NCBI RefSeq assembly: GCF_003219815.1
Contig: NZ_QJVD01000032.1
Span: forward strand, 1 to 36,505
Source: Arthrobacter livingstonensis
Lineage (GTDB): Bacteria > Actinomycetota > Actinomycetes > Actinomycetales > Micrococcaceae
Direction: 5' to 3'
DNA: 36,505 bases
Notes under the pieces: generated by a model
The model's database searches: none
Told to the model about the DNA's origin: nothing
The model's input: only the letters and a program-made list of their open reading frames with translations
Part shown: one piece after another, positions 8,020 through 15,558 of the stretch
Layout of the letters: each line of letters begins with the position of its first letter
Numbering within the stretch: position 1 is the stretch's first letter
Program-made: the position numbers and the translations under genes

Positions 8020-9260
8020 GTGATCATCCTGGAAGCAGTGGGCAGGGCTCTTGCCATTGCGGGTTCGATGGGATGGCAGATCCTCTGGCCCCTCGTGCTC
8101 GGATTCACCCTCTCAGGGGTGATTCAAGCGATCGTTCGCAAGGAGCGAATCGTTGCCCTGATGCGTGATGACTCTCCCCGTTCCCTCACTATTGCCGCTG
8201 GTCTCGGTGCTGCCTCGTCGTCGTGCTCCTACGCCGCAGTGGCCCTGGCAAGGGCGTTGATCCGCAAGGGTGCCAACTTCACTGCGGCGATGGCGTTCGA
8301 GATCGCCTCCACGAACCTGGTGCTCGAACTCGGGCTCATTCTGGCATTCGTGATGGGCTGGCAATTCACTCTGGCGGAGTTCGTCGGCGGCCCGTTCATC
8401 ATCGTGTTCGTCGCTCTCGGATTCCGGGTGCTGATGCGCGGGAAGATTGTGAATGCCGCGCGGGAGCAGGCCGAGAAGGGTGTGGCTGGGTCCATGGAGG
8501 TCACGCAGCGATGGACATGTCCGTCACAGGGGAAGGCAGCTTCTGGACGAGGCTGTTCTCCCGCGCCGGTATCACGGCGGTCTCGCGCTACTTCGTGATG
8601 GATTGGGCGGCCGTGCTCCGGGACATCCTGATCGGCTTGCTCATCGCCGGGGCGTTCGCCGCGTGGGTGCCCAAACCCTGGCTGCAAGCGATCTTCTTCG
8701 TCCATGACCCGACTCTGGCGTTCATCCTTGGGCCCCTGATCGGACCGCTCATCGCGGTCATCAGCTTTGTCTGCTCGGTGGGAAACGTGCCCCTCGCCGC
8801 GGTCCTGTGGAATGGCGGCATCAGCTTCGGCGGAGTCATCAGCTTCATTTTCGCCGACCTGATCATCATCCCGATCATCCTCATCTACCGGAAGTATTAC
8901 GGCACGAGGGCGGCACTGCGCATCACCGCGATATTCTACGCGGCCATGGTGCTCGCCGGATACGTCGTCGAGCTGATCTTCACCCCCCTCCACCTGGTCC
9001 CCACCAACCGGCACCTGGCGATCATCGACGCCGGCATCAGCTGGAACTACACCACCTGGCTCAACATCATCTTCATCCTCATCGGGCTGGCCTTGCTCGT
9101 GGTGTTCTTCCGCACCGGCTCCGGCAGCATGCTCAAAATGATGGGCGGCCCACCCGACCCCGGCCATGTCCACTCCGACGCCGAGCATTCCGGTGGTGAT
9201 AAATCCGTGGACAAACACACCGACCACTCTGGGCATGAGCCTCGAGCTCCGGAATCGTAG
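8020..9260 (+). pseudogene. UPF0718/ArsP-type permease with a single frameshift
   Basis: Two overlapping frames read as one permease of COG0701 (DUF318/UPF0718, the family containing ArsP). The N-terminal half (GTG 8020, with AAGGGGGG just upstream) has the family motif SSSCSYAAVALARALIRKGA and several helices. The C-terminal half continues with FVMDWAAVLRDILIGLL and SFVCSVGNVPLAAVLWNGG and ends in a His/Asp-rich tail (HVHSDAEHSGG, KHTDHSGHEP). The frames join if one G is restored near 8498, giving SMEGHAAMDMSVT. The break lies in the cytoplasmic loop between the halves. The family exports organic arsenicals or other small molecules. The histidine-rich tail suggests metal contact. It is a recent inactivation or a base-calling error. 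Confidence 0.75.
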
Positions 9261-9703
9261 GGCGAGCAAGAACACTGGAAACCGGAGAGGGTATCGAGCT
9301 TGGGAGTAGCAGCTCGTTGTTCCGCCCTCGCACCATCAATGCTGCCGCCAAGGGATATGGTTCCCAATCATCGCGCATCGGCCCGATGCAGGATTGCCCT
9401 GTAGTGAACAAGCCACGCTGGGCCGGAAACCCCAGCCCAAAAGCCGCGTGGCCCAGCAGCGTCCCGACAAGACGATAAGGGGTCTGGTTGCAGGGACAGC
9501 GTGGGCTGGACCGGCGCCAGTCCTTCATTAGCCTGTGGTTCAAGGGAATACTGCCGAACTACCGGGGTTGAAGGGTCGAAGTCATCGTGCCAGATGGTTT
9601 CCAGTCCTGCTGGCAAGTACACTGCCCATCGTAGTTGCTCAGTGCTCAGAGTACGGCGATTGAAGGGCCAAATAATTGGGCACATCGGCAGCTTGTGAAC
9701 CAT
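9133..9703 (-). pseudogene. Unrecognised ORF, apparently frameshifted
   Basis: From ATG 9703 the minus strand reads about 75 residues of non-repetitive sequence (LRWAVYLPAGLETIWHDDFD, then LAPVQPTLSLQPDP). Removing one T near 9475 joins it to a second frame that continues with YRLVGTLLGHAAFGLGFPAQ and WEPYPLAAALMVRGR. The amino-acid mix on both sides looks protein-like, unlike the arginine/proline-rich shadow frames nearby. I do not recognise the family. Its 3' end overlaps the permease tail on the other strand, so the true end is probably before 9260. Confidence 0.3.
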
Positions 9704-9885
9704 GGAGCTCAATGACTACTGTTGGCGGGTTTTGGCACGCAATGAACGACCCTCCGGGGAAACTCCGGCCATGATTTAGGTCGGATTCGGCTTCCGCGGT
9801 ATATGCCCCGCGGCTAAATCTTCGTTGAAAAACGTGACTTGGACCCTTTTTGGCCTTAAACGCCTCTGGCCGAAGGGACATCGCT

Positions 9886-10290
9886 GCAGGTCAGAGGCAT
9901 GTTTGGTGCCCCGGGCTGGACTCGAACCGACGGCCAAGAGAATCTCACCATCTGGACGTCACAGGGTTTCAATGGCTATCAAAATGCGTATATTCCCGGG
10001 AGTTTTCGTCCTTTGTGGCGACTATGACATCTCAGCAATCGCCATTGTTTCGGTTGAATTAGATGAGTTAAAGATGAGTGGCACTGCTGGAGCCTTTGAC
10101 GTTATCGGGGCTTGAGCGCGAAATTGGTGAATGCAGGTTCATCAGAGGTCCTCCTCGGGGGCAATGCTGGTTACCGTCCGTGATTACCAGTTTACGCCTG
10201 GGCCTGTGCCGCGGCGCTGGTGGTAGCGTCGAGATCGAGACGCCGTCAGCCGGCCCGCTTCAGAGTGGTGTTCACGCATGAAACTAGCCT
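9886..10290 (-). repeat. Left island border: tRNA 3'-like core plus diverged direct repeat
   Basis: On the minus strand, bases 9955-9904 read like the 3' part of a tRNA: a T-loop GGTTCGAGTCCAGC, then an acceptor strand ending GGGGCACCA, with a small hairpin (GCCTCTG/CAGAGGC) after it. No 5' half is present. The ~70-nt core matches 19856-19924 at roughly 80-85% by eye. Weaker similarity continues for about 350 bp more. The two copies lie in the same orientation about 10 kb apart and enclose the indole cluster. This is consistent with attachment-site remnants. Apart from this, 9704-10424 has no recognised gene. Confidence 0.5.
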
Positions 10291-10424
10291 TTGTCTGCCT
10301 GATGCCGTTCGTCACCAAAGTGGTCGGCCGTTCAAGTGGCGGGTGTGGACCCGTGCTGCTGGACGGGCAACTGTCGGCCTTTGCCTGTATCCACCGAGCC
10401 GGTTGGTGGATACCGCTAAACAGT

Positions 10425-11450
10425 TCAGAATTTAGCTGGCCCCGGACCGCGCAGGGACTGCGAGGGCGAGAACCCGAATTGCTGCCGATAGGCCTGGGCA
10501 AACCGCCCCAAATGTCCAAAACCGCAGCGTTGGGCAATATCCGTCACGTTGTCAATCCGGGGGTTCCCCGCGGTCAACATTTGGTGGGCCCTGCGCACCC
10601 GCGCCTCACGGAGCATATGAGAGGGAGTGCTGCTGAGCTCCTTGGCAAGTGCAGCCTGAAGCGTACGCACCGAAACACCCAAGGCCTCAGCCAGGTCTCC
10701 CACGCTAAGATCCTCTCCGCTGTGGGCAAGGAGGAGATCCTGAAAATCGGCAACCAAGGCCGAGGGATGCGGCCCCTCAGGTGCAGTGTGCCCTTGTCCT
10801 AGTGCGGTGGTGAAATTGGATTCCATTGCCAAAAGCCAGCGGGCAAGGACCACCTCCTCATGGAGCCGGCGCACATAAGGCGTCGGCGCATTCTCCGGGA
10901 TGTTGAGTAGATCGTGATATTCGAAGACTGAGCGGATGAATAATTTCCCCGCCGGCGTAGCCACCTTCATACTGTTGGCCAACTGCAACGGCGCATCAAG
11001 CGTCGCCCCGAACAGTGCAGTGGCTGCGTTGCCCAAGACTTCCCTCGGCACAGTAATGATCAATTGGGGCGTTCCCGCCTCCCACACCATGGAGAAATCC
11101 TGGTCGATGGGCGGGACGGAGGCGAGGGCCGGGGTCGAGTCAACAGTAGAGTTGGGGCTGCATAGCCGGGCCCGGCCCGAAAGTGGCACCTGAACCATAA
11201 AAAACGTTTGCAATGCATCCGGTTCTATGCGGACCGCGGCACCGTAATCCAGGAGATGCACACCGAAACCTTCTCCGGTGGAGCGCAGATTCAACTTCAC
11301 CGAGCCCCGTGCTGAAAGCGGCCGCAGCTCGTGCCGGCAGAAAAGCTCACTCACCCGCTCCTGCGCCTCACCCGGATCCCGCGTTCTGAGCGTCGGCAAC
11401 CCGTCAAGCACGCTGTTGGCGTCAGGAGCAGGTGGTTGCTGGATCAGCAT
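10425..11450 (-). CDS. AraC-family transcriptional activator of the island operon
   Basis: The 341-residue protein has an N-terminal AraC-binding-like domain (about 20-200, with PLSGRARLCSP and SMVWEAGTPQLIITVPREVL). This is the type in regulators of aromatic catabolism such as the AndR/XylS relatives. The C-terminal double helix-turn-helix covers about 235-335 (LSVGDLAEALGVSVRTLQAA, then VTDIAQRCGFGHLGRFAQAY and FGFSPSQSLR). It is divergent from the SDR gene by 177 bp. That spacer holds an exact tandem repeat of 20-bp period that suits an AraC-type operator. AraC regulators accompany the characterised indole oxidation (iif) genes of Acinetobacter. The inferred role is activation of the downstream operon by indole or an indole product. 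Confidence 0.85.
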   Translation of the reverse strand: MLIQQPPAPDANSVLDGLPTLRTRDPGEAQERVSELFCRHELRPLSARGSVKLNLRSTGEGFGVHLLDYGAAVRIEPDALQTFFMVQVPLSGRARLCSPNSTVDSTPALASVPPIDQDFSMVWEAGTPQLIITVPREVLGNAATALFGATLDAPLQLANSMKVATPAGKLFIRSVFEYHDLLNIPENAPTPYVRRLHEEVVLARWLLAMESNFTTALGQGHTAPEGPHPSALVADFQDLLLAHSGEDLSVGDLAEALGVSVRTLQAALAKELSSTPSHMLREARVRRAHQMLTAGNPRIDNVTDIAQRCGFGHLGRFAQAYRQQFGFSPSQSLRGPGPAKF

Positions 11451-11505
11451 GTAAAGGCTCCTTGGTGGTGACCGGAAATGGGGCTTGCAGCCGGGAACCG
11501 TCGAG

Positions 11506-11569
11506 CCTGCGCGATTTGGATGAGACCTGCGCGAAGCGGATAGTTACGGGCCAGCAGGGTGGGTAGATT
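11506..11569 (+). promoter_or_regulatory. Tandem AraC-type operator and candidate promoter of the indole operon
   Basis: CCTGCGCGA-N3-GGAT occurs twice, at 11506-11521 and 11526-11541, exactly 20 bp apart and in the same orientation. AraC-family activators bind such direct repeats on one face of the helix. The second copy abuts a weak -35 (TAGTTA, 11541-11546), 17 bp before a -10-like TAGATT (11564-11569). That is the usual placement for an activator contacting polymerase at a poor -35. The repeats are seen directly; the promoter is inferred. Confidence 0.55.
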
Positions 11570-11587
11570 TCTCTTCAGATCACTCAT

Positions 11588-11603
11588 TATGACATGGATC
11601 ACA
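11588..11603. promoter_or_regulatory. CRP/GlxR-like site
   Basis: TATGA-CATGGA-TCACA matches the CRP/GlxR consensus TGTGA-N6-TCACA at nine of ten positions. It lies downstream of the candidate -10 and 24 bp before the SDR start codon. Bound there, a regulator would more likely repress, for example as a carbon-source signal. Confidence 0.35.
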
Positions 11604-11627
11604 CCTCATTGTGTCGGAAGGAATCTC

Positions 11628-12425
11628 ATGAAAACACTTCAGGACCGCGTTGTACTGCTGACAGGAGGCGCAACCAAGGTTGGCGCCGGAGTTGCAGTCT
11701 CCCTCCTTGAATCCGGGGCAAAGGTCATCGTCGCAGACATCGATGATGAAGGGGGAGCGGAGCTGACTGCCCGGCACCCCAGTGTTGAATTTCATGCCCT
11801 GGACATCACCGACGACGCAGCACTCGAATCCCTCATCGCCCACATCGGCAACACACACGGACGGCTTGACGGCCTGGTCAACCTGGCCTGCAGCTACCTT
11901 GACGAGGGAATCGGATCCGGCAGGGCAGACTGGCTGACCGCACTGAACATCAACGTGGTCAGCGCCGTCATGCTGACCCGCTTGGCCCGCCCCCTCCTGG
12001 CAGCCTCCGGTCACGGTGCGGTGGTCAATTTCACCTCAATTTCAAGCAGCGTTTCACAAACCGGACGCTGGCTCTACCCCGCCAGCAAGGCAACCCTGGT
12101 ACAGGTCACCCGTTCCATGGCCGCAGACCTGGCAGGTGAAGGCATCCGGGTGAACTCGGTCAGTCCCGGGTGGACCTGGTCCAAGATCATGGACACGCTC
12201 AGCGGCGGAGACCTGGCCAAGACCGACGCCGTGGCCGCACCTTTTCATTTGCTGGGCCGGGTGGGGCGCCCCGAGGAAGTGGGCCATGTGGTGGCTTTCC
12301 TGCTCTCCGACCAGGCCTCCTTTGTGACCGGCGCCGATTGGGCGGTCGACGGCGGCTACTCGGCTCTTGGCCCCGAACGCAACGAGCCCGCCATCGAACT
12401 GCTGGCGGCACCCGCAACGCACTAG
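11628..12425 (+). CDS. SDR-family dehydrogenase (indole dihydrodiol dehydrogenase candidate)
   Basis: From ATG 11628, with GGAAGGA six bases upstream, the protein has 265 residues, the usual length for a classical short-chain dehydrogenase. It shows the nucleotide-binding motif TGGATKVGAG, acidic ADIDD after beta-2 (suggesting NAD rather than NADP), the catalytic serine in FTSISSSVS and the pair YPASK. The family NNAG motif is altered to NLACS. It is the first gene of the operon. In the Acinetobacter indole pathway an SDR (IifB) oxidises indole-2,3-dihydrodiol to 3-hydroxyindolin-2-one, and the same reaction is proposed here. The family is certain; the substrate is inferred from neighbours. 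Confidence 0.85.
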   Translation: MKTLQDRVVLLTGGATKVGAGVAVSLLESGAKVIVADIDDEGGAELTARHPSVEFHALDITDDAALESLIAHIGNTHGRLDGLVNLACSYLDEGIGSGRADWLTALNINVVSAVMLTRLARPLLAASGHGAVVNFTSISSSVSQTGRWLYPASKATLVQVTRSMAADLAGEGIRVNSVSPGWTWSKIMDTLSGGDLAKTDAVAAPFHLLGRVGRPEEVGHVVAFLLSDQASFVTGADWAVDGGYSALGPERNEPAIELLAAPATH

Positions 12426-12476
12426 TTTTTCCTCCCCGTCTCACAAGCACACGCATTAGGACTAAGGAACAAAACC

Positions 12477-13712
12477 ATGAATTCACGAACCATCACCATC
12501 GTAGGTGCCGGGCAGTCCGGCCTCCAGCTCGGAATCGGCCTGCTCGACGCCGGATACAGCGTCACGCTTATTTCCAACCGAACCCCGGAGCAGATCCGCG
12601 ACGGTTCCATCGCCTCCAGCCAGTGCATGTTTGACCAAGCCCTGGGCCACGAACGTGTCCTTGCCCTTAACCTGTGGCCCGACGCACCGCCGGTTGAAGG
12701 CATCTCCTTTACCGTTGCCCCGCCAGAGGTGCCAGGCGTCAAGGCCATGAGCTGGTCGCACAGGCTCGATGCCCCGGCTCAGTCCATTGACCAACGAGTA
12801 AAGTTCCCGGCCTTCATGGAGGTGTTCGAGGCCCGCGGGGGCAAGTTGGTCATTGAGGAAGCCGGCGTCGAGGACCTTGAAAGGTATGCGAGCGCCAGCG
12901 ACTTGGTCATTGTGGCCGCCGGCAAGGGAGAGATCGCAGGTCTCTTTGAACGCGACGCCGAACGCAGCCACTATGCGGCACCGCAGCGTGCCCTGGCCCT
13001 GACCTACGTGAACGGAATGAAACCGCGCCCGGAATATTCGGCAGTGAACTTCAACCTGATCCCCGGAGTCGGTGAGTACTTTGTTTTCCCGGCACTGACT
13101 GTGACCGGCCCCTGCGAAATCATGGTTTTTGAGGGGCTGCCGGGCTCTGACATGGACTCCTGGAAGGGTTTGAGCCCGCAGGAGCACCTTGAAAATTCCC
13201 AGCGTATCCTGCGCACCTACCTGCCATGGGAGTCCGACCGCTGCACCGAGGTTGAACTGACCGACCCCAACGGCGTACTGCAGGGACGCTTCCCACCCAC
13301 CGTCCGTCACCCGCTGGCGACCCTACCCTCCGGCAAGACGGTGCTGGGCATGGCCGACGTCGTGGTCCTCAACGATCCGATCACCGGGCAGGGCTCCAAC
13401 AACGCCGCAAAGTGCGCGGCCGCCTACCTCTCAGGCATCCTGGAACACGGCGACGGCGCCTTCGACGACACTTTCAAGCAAGGCTTGTTTGAAAGCTACT
13501 GGCAGTACGCCCAGCACGTTGCTGACTGGACCAATGCGATGCTGGCTCCGCCTGCCCCACACGCACTGCAAGTCCTGGGTGCCGCACAGGAAAACAAGCA
13601 GATCGCCAAGCGCTTCGCCAACGGATTCAACTACCCGCCGGACTTTACGCAGTGGTTCATGAGCCCGGAGTCCGCAACCGGTTATCTGGATTCCTTCCAA
13701 GCAGTGCGCTAA
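12477..13712 (+). CDS. styA1: StyA-like FAD monooxygenase (group E, indole/styrene type)
   Basis: The 411-residue protein is full length for StyA-type two-component monooxygenases, which use FADH2 from a partner reductase to epoxidise styrene or indole. Visible features are the N-terminal FAD fold GAGQSGLQLGIGLLDAGY, the family block IRDGSIASSQCMFDQAL, and the second FAD contact VVLNDPITGQGSNNAAK near residues 300-316. It is followed 46 bp later by a paralogous monooxygenase-reductase fusion. That A1/A2B arrangement is described in Rhodococcus opacus 1CP and Variovorax and is associated with indole oxidation. Likely reaction: indole to its 2,3-epoxide/dihydrodiol. ATG 12477 is preceded by AAGGA at about 8 nt. 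Confidence 0.9.
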   Translation: MNSRTITIVGAGQSGLQLGIGLLDAGYSVTLISNRTPEQIRDGSIASSQCMFDQALGHERVLALNLWPDAPPVEGISFTVAPPEVPGVKAMSWSHRLDAPAQSIDQRVKFPAFMEVFEARGGKLVIEEAGVEDLERYASASDLVIVAAGKGEIAGLFERDAERSHYAAPQRALALTYVNGMKPRPEYSAVNFNLIPGVGEYFVFPALTVTGPCEIMVFEGLPGSDMDSWKGLSPQEHLENSQRILRTYLPWESDRCTEVELTDPNGVLQGRFPPTVRHPLATLPSGKTVLGMADVVVLNDPITGQGSNNAAKCAAAYLSGILEHGDGAFDDTFKQGLFESYWQYAQHVADWTNAMLAPPAPHALQVLGAAQENKQIAKRFANGFNYPPDFTQWFMSPESATGYLDSFQAVR

Positions 13713-13758
13713 CTCCTTCAAACGCTCGCCTCCCTCACACACCCATCTGGAGCATTCA

Positions 13759-15516
13759 ATGCGTACCATCGCCATCGTCGGGGCCGGAGAATCTGGTGCC
13801 CAGCTTGCCCTCGCACTGCAACGTTCAGGGCACAACGTCACCTTGTTCTCCGACCGTTCCGCCCAGCAGATTCGCAGCGGATCGATCACCTCGAGCCAAT
13901 GCGTCTTCTCCTCGGCGCTTCGTGTCCAGCAGCCGCTGGACATCCCGGGGGCAAACACCCAGGAGCTGGGCATCGTCGGACTGCACCTGAACATCTCCGG
14001 GGACAACATCCCGGGGAACGCAGGGGATCCCGGCCGCGAAGCCATCGACTGGCAGGGAACCCTGGACCGCCCTGCCCTCTCGGTGGACCAGCGGGTCAAG
14101 TCAGCTCATTGGGTTGAAACCTTCATCAGCCGCGGAGGCGACTTCCGTATTGAGAAGCTCTCGGTGCGCCGACTTGAGGAACTCGCCGCACTCTTTGACC
14201 TGGTGGTGGTGGGCACCGGTAAGGGCGAGCTGGGACAGATCTTTGCCACAGACCGCGCAAAGTCCCCGTTCGACCGGCCTCAACGGGCAGTGGCAGTCAC
14301 CTACGTGGTGCCAGCCCACGGCACCAGGGAGGAGACAGACTCCCGGCACATTCGCATGAACATGGTGCCGGGGGTAGGCGAGTTCTTCACCTTCCCCGGA
14401 CTCAGCACCCAAGGCCCCTGCCAGATGATGGTCTTCGAAGGGCTGCCCGGTGGACCCATGGACTGCTGGGACAACGTCAACACCCCGGACGAGCACCTTG
14501 AAACCTCGTTGGGCGTTCTGCGCGAACACTTCCCCCACGAATACACACGCTTCGCCGGCTCCGTACTGAATGATCCAGGCGCAGCGTTACGCGGACGCAT
14601 CAACCCCGTGGTCCGCTCAGCCGTGGGGACCCTGCCCGGAGGCCGGATCATCATGGGACTGGGGGACGCGATCATGCTCAACGATTCACTCACAGGACAG
14701 GGATCCAACAACGCAACCCTGGCCGCCGATCACTACGCCCGCGCCATCGACGCCCATGGCGAGGAAGGCTTCGATGAGCAGTGGATGCTGCGGACCTTCG
14801 ACGAATTCTGGCGTGGCTGGGGCCAGTTCTCCACGGTGTGGACCAACTCCATGCTGCGCGAACGCAAGGACTGGCAGCTGAAAGTCCTGGCCAAGGCCCA
14901 ACACCACGAAGCGCTCGCAACAGCCTTGACCAACGGTTTTGACGATCCGCGCACCTTGTTCCCCTGGTGGTTTGAACCGGAGGAAGCCGAAGCATTCATG
15001 GAGCGGGCCGTTGCTGAGGAAAGCGCCACCTTTGATCTCCGTGACTTCCGTTCCACGCTGGGCCAATTCGCCACCGGCGTTACGGTGGTAACGACCCGCA
15101 CCCCGCAGGGACACAAGGTTGGCATGACCGCCAACTCCTTCACCTCCGTCTCCATGGATCCACCACTGGTGCTCTGGTGCCCCAGCAAGTTTGCTCCCTC
15201 GCTGGATGATTTCGAAGCCTCCACGCACTTTGCCATCAATGTGCTCGAATCCTCCCAGCATGTACTCTCGCGTCAATTCGCCACCCCGGCGGAAGACAAG
15301 TTCGCAGGAGTGGATACTGTGGAGGGAGTCGCTGGTGTGCCCTTGCTGAAGGGCGCCGTTGCCACCTTCCAGTGCCGCACTGTGGCCAGGCACCAGGCAG
15401 GCGATCATGTGATCTACGTGGGCGAGGTGGAAAAATACACGCGGACAGAGGGCGACCCCTTGGTATTCCACGCCGGAGCCTACCACCGCACAGCATTGCA
15501 CCCCGATTTCAGCTAA
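13759..15516 (+). CDS. styA2B: StyA2B-type monooxygenase fused to flavin reductase
   Basis: The protein has 585 residues in two parts. Residues 1-~420 are a second StyA-like FAD monooxygenase (GAGESGAQLALALQRSGH; IRSGSITSSQCVFSSAL; DAIMLNDSLTGQGSNNATLA). Residues ~430-585 are an HpaC/StyB-type flavin reductase (FRSTLGQFATGVTVVTTRT; VGMTANSFTSVSMDPPLVLW; GDHVIYVGEVEKY). The reductase part makes reduced FAD from NADH and can feed both its own oxygenase part and StyA1. Such fusions are known from actinobacteria as StyA2B or IndA2B. The joint lies near MERAVAEESATFDLRDF. No stand-alone reductase exists in the island, so this fusion must supply reduced flavin. The family assignment is firm. Confidence 0.92.
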   Translation: MRTIAIVGAGESGAQLALALQRSGHNVTLFSDRSAQQIRSGSITSSQCVFSSALRVQQPLDIPGANTQELGIVGLHLNISGDNIPGNAGDPGREAIDWQGTLDRPALSVDQRVKSAHWVETFISRGGDFRIEKLSVRRLEELAALFDLVVVGTGKGELGQIFATDRAKSPFDRPQRAVAVTYVVPAHGTREETDSRHIRMNMVPGVGEFFTFPGLSTQGPCQMMVFEGLPGGPMDCWDNVNTPDEHLETSLGVLREHFPHEYTRFAGSVLNDPGAALRGRINPVVRSAVGTLPGGRIIMGLGDAIMLNDSLTGQGSNNATLAADHYARAIDAHGEEGFDEQWMLRTFDEFWRGWGQFSTVWTNSMLRERKDWQLKVLAKAQHHEALATALTNGFDDPRTLFPWWFEPEEAEAFMERAVAEESATFDLRDFRSTLGQFATGVTVVTTRTPQGHKVGMTANSFTSVSMDPPLVLWCPSKFAPSLDDFEASTHFAINVLESSQHVLSRQFATPAEDKFAGVDTVEGVAGVPLLKGAVATFQCRTVARHQAGDHVIYVGEVEKYTRTEGDPLVFHAGAYHRTALHPDFS

Positions 15517-15558
15517 GTGCCTGGCCAGCCCCCGATAAGCCCCTGATGAGGAGAGAAC

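Noticed and set aside
8229-9275. 348-residue open frame opposite the permease
   Set aside because: Its composition is extreme in Asp, Glu, Arg and Gly, as expected from the antisense of a hydrophobic protein. It has no domain, and the sense strand carries clear permease motifs.
9904-9955. Complete tRNA gene on the minus strand
   Set aside because: Only a T-arm and acceptor-like 3' part is present. No matching 5' acceptor strand, D-arm or clean anticodon stem lies within 90 nt, so it is listed as a repeat core only.
12483-13310. 275-residue minus-strand frame opposite StyA1
   Set aside because: It has no family features, while the plus strand reads a full-length monooxygenase.
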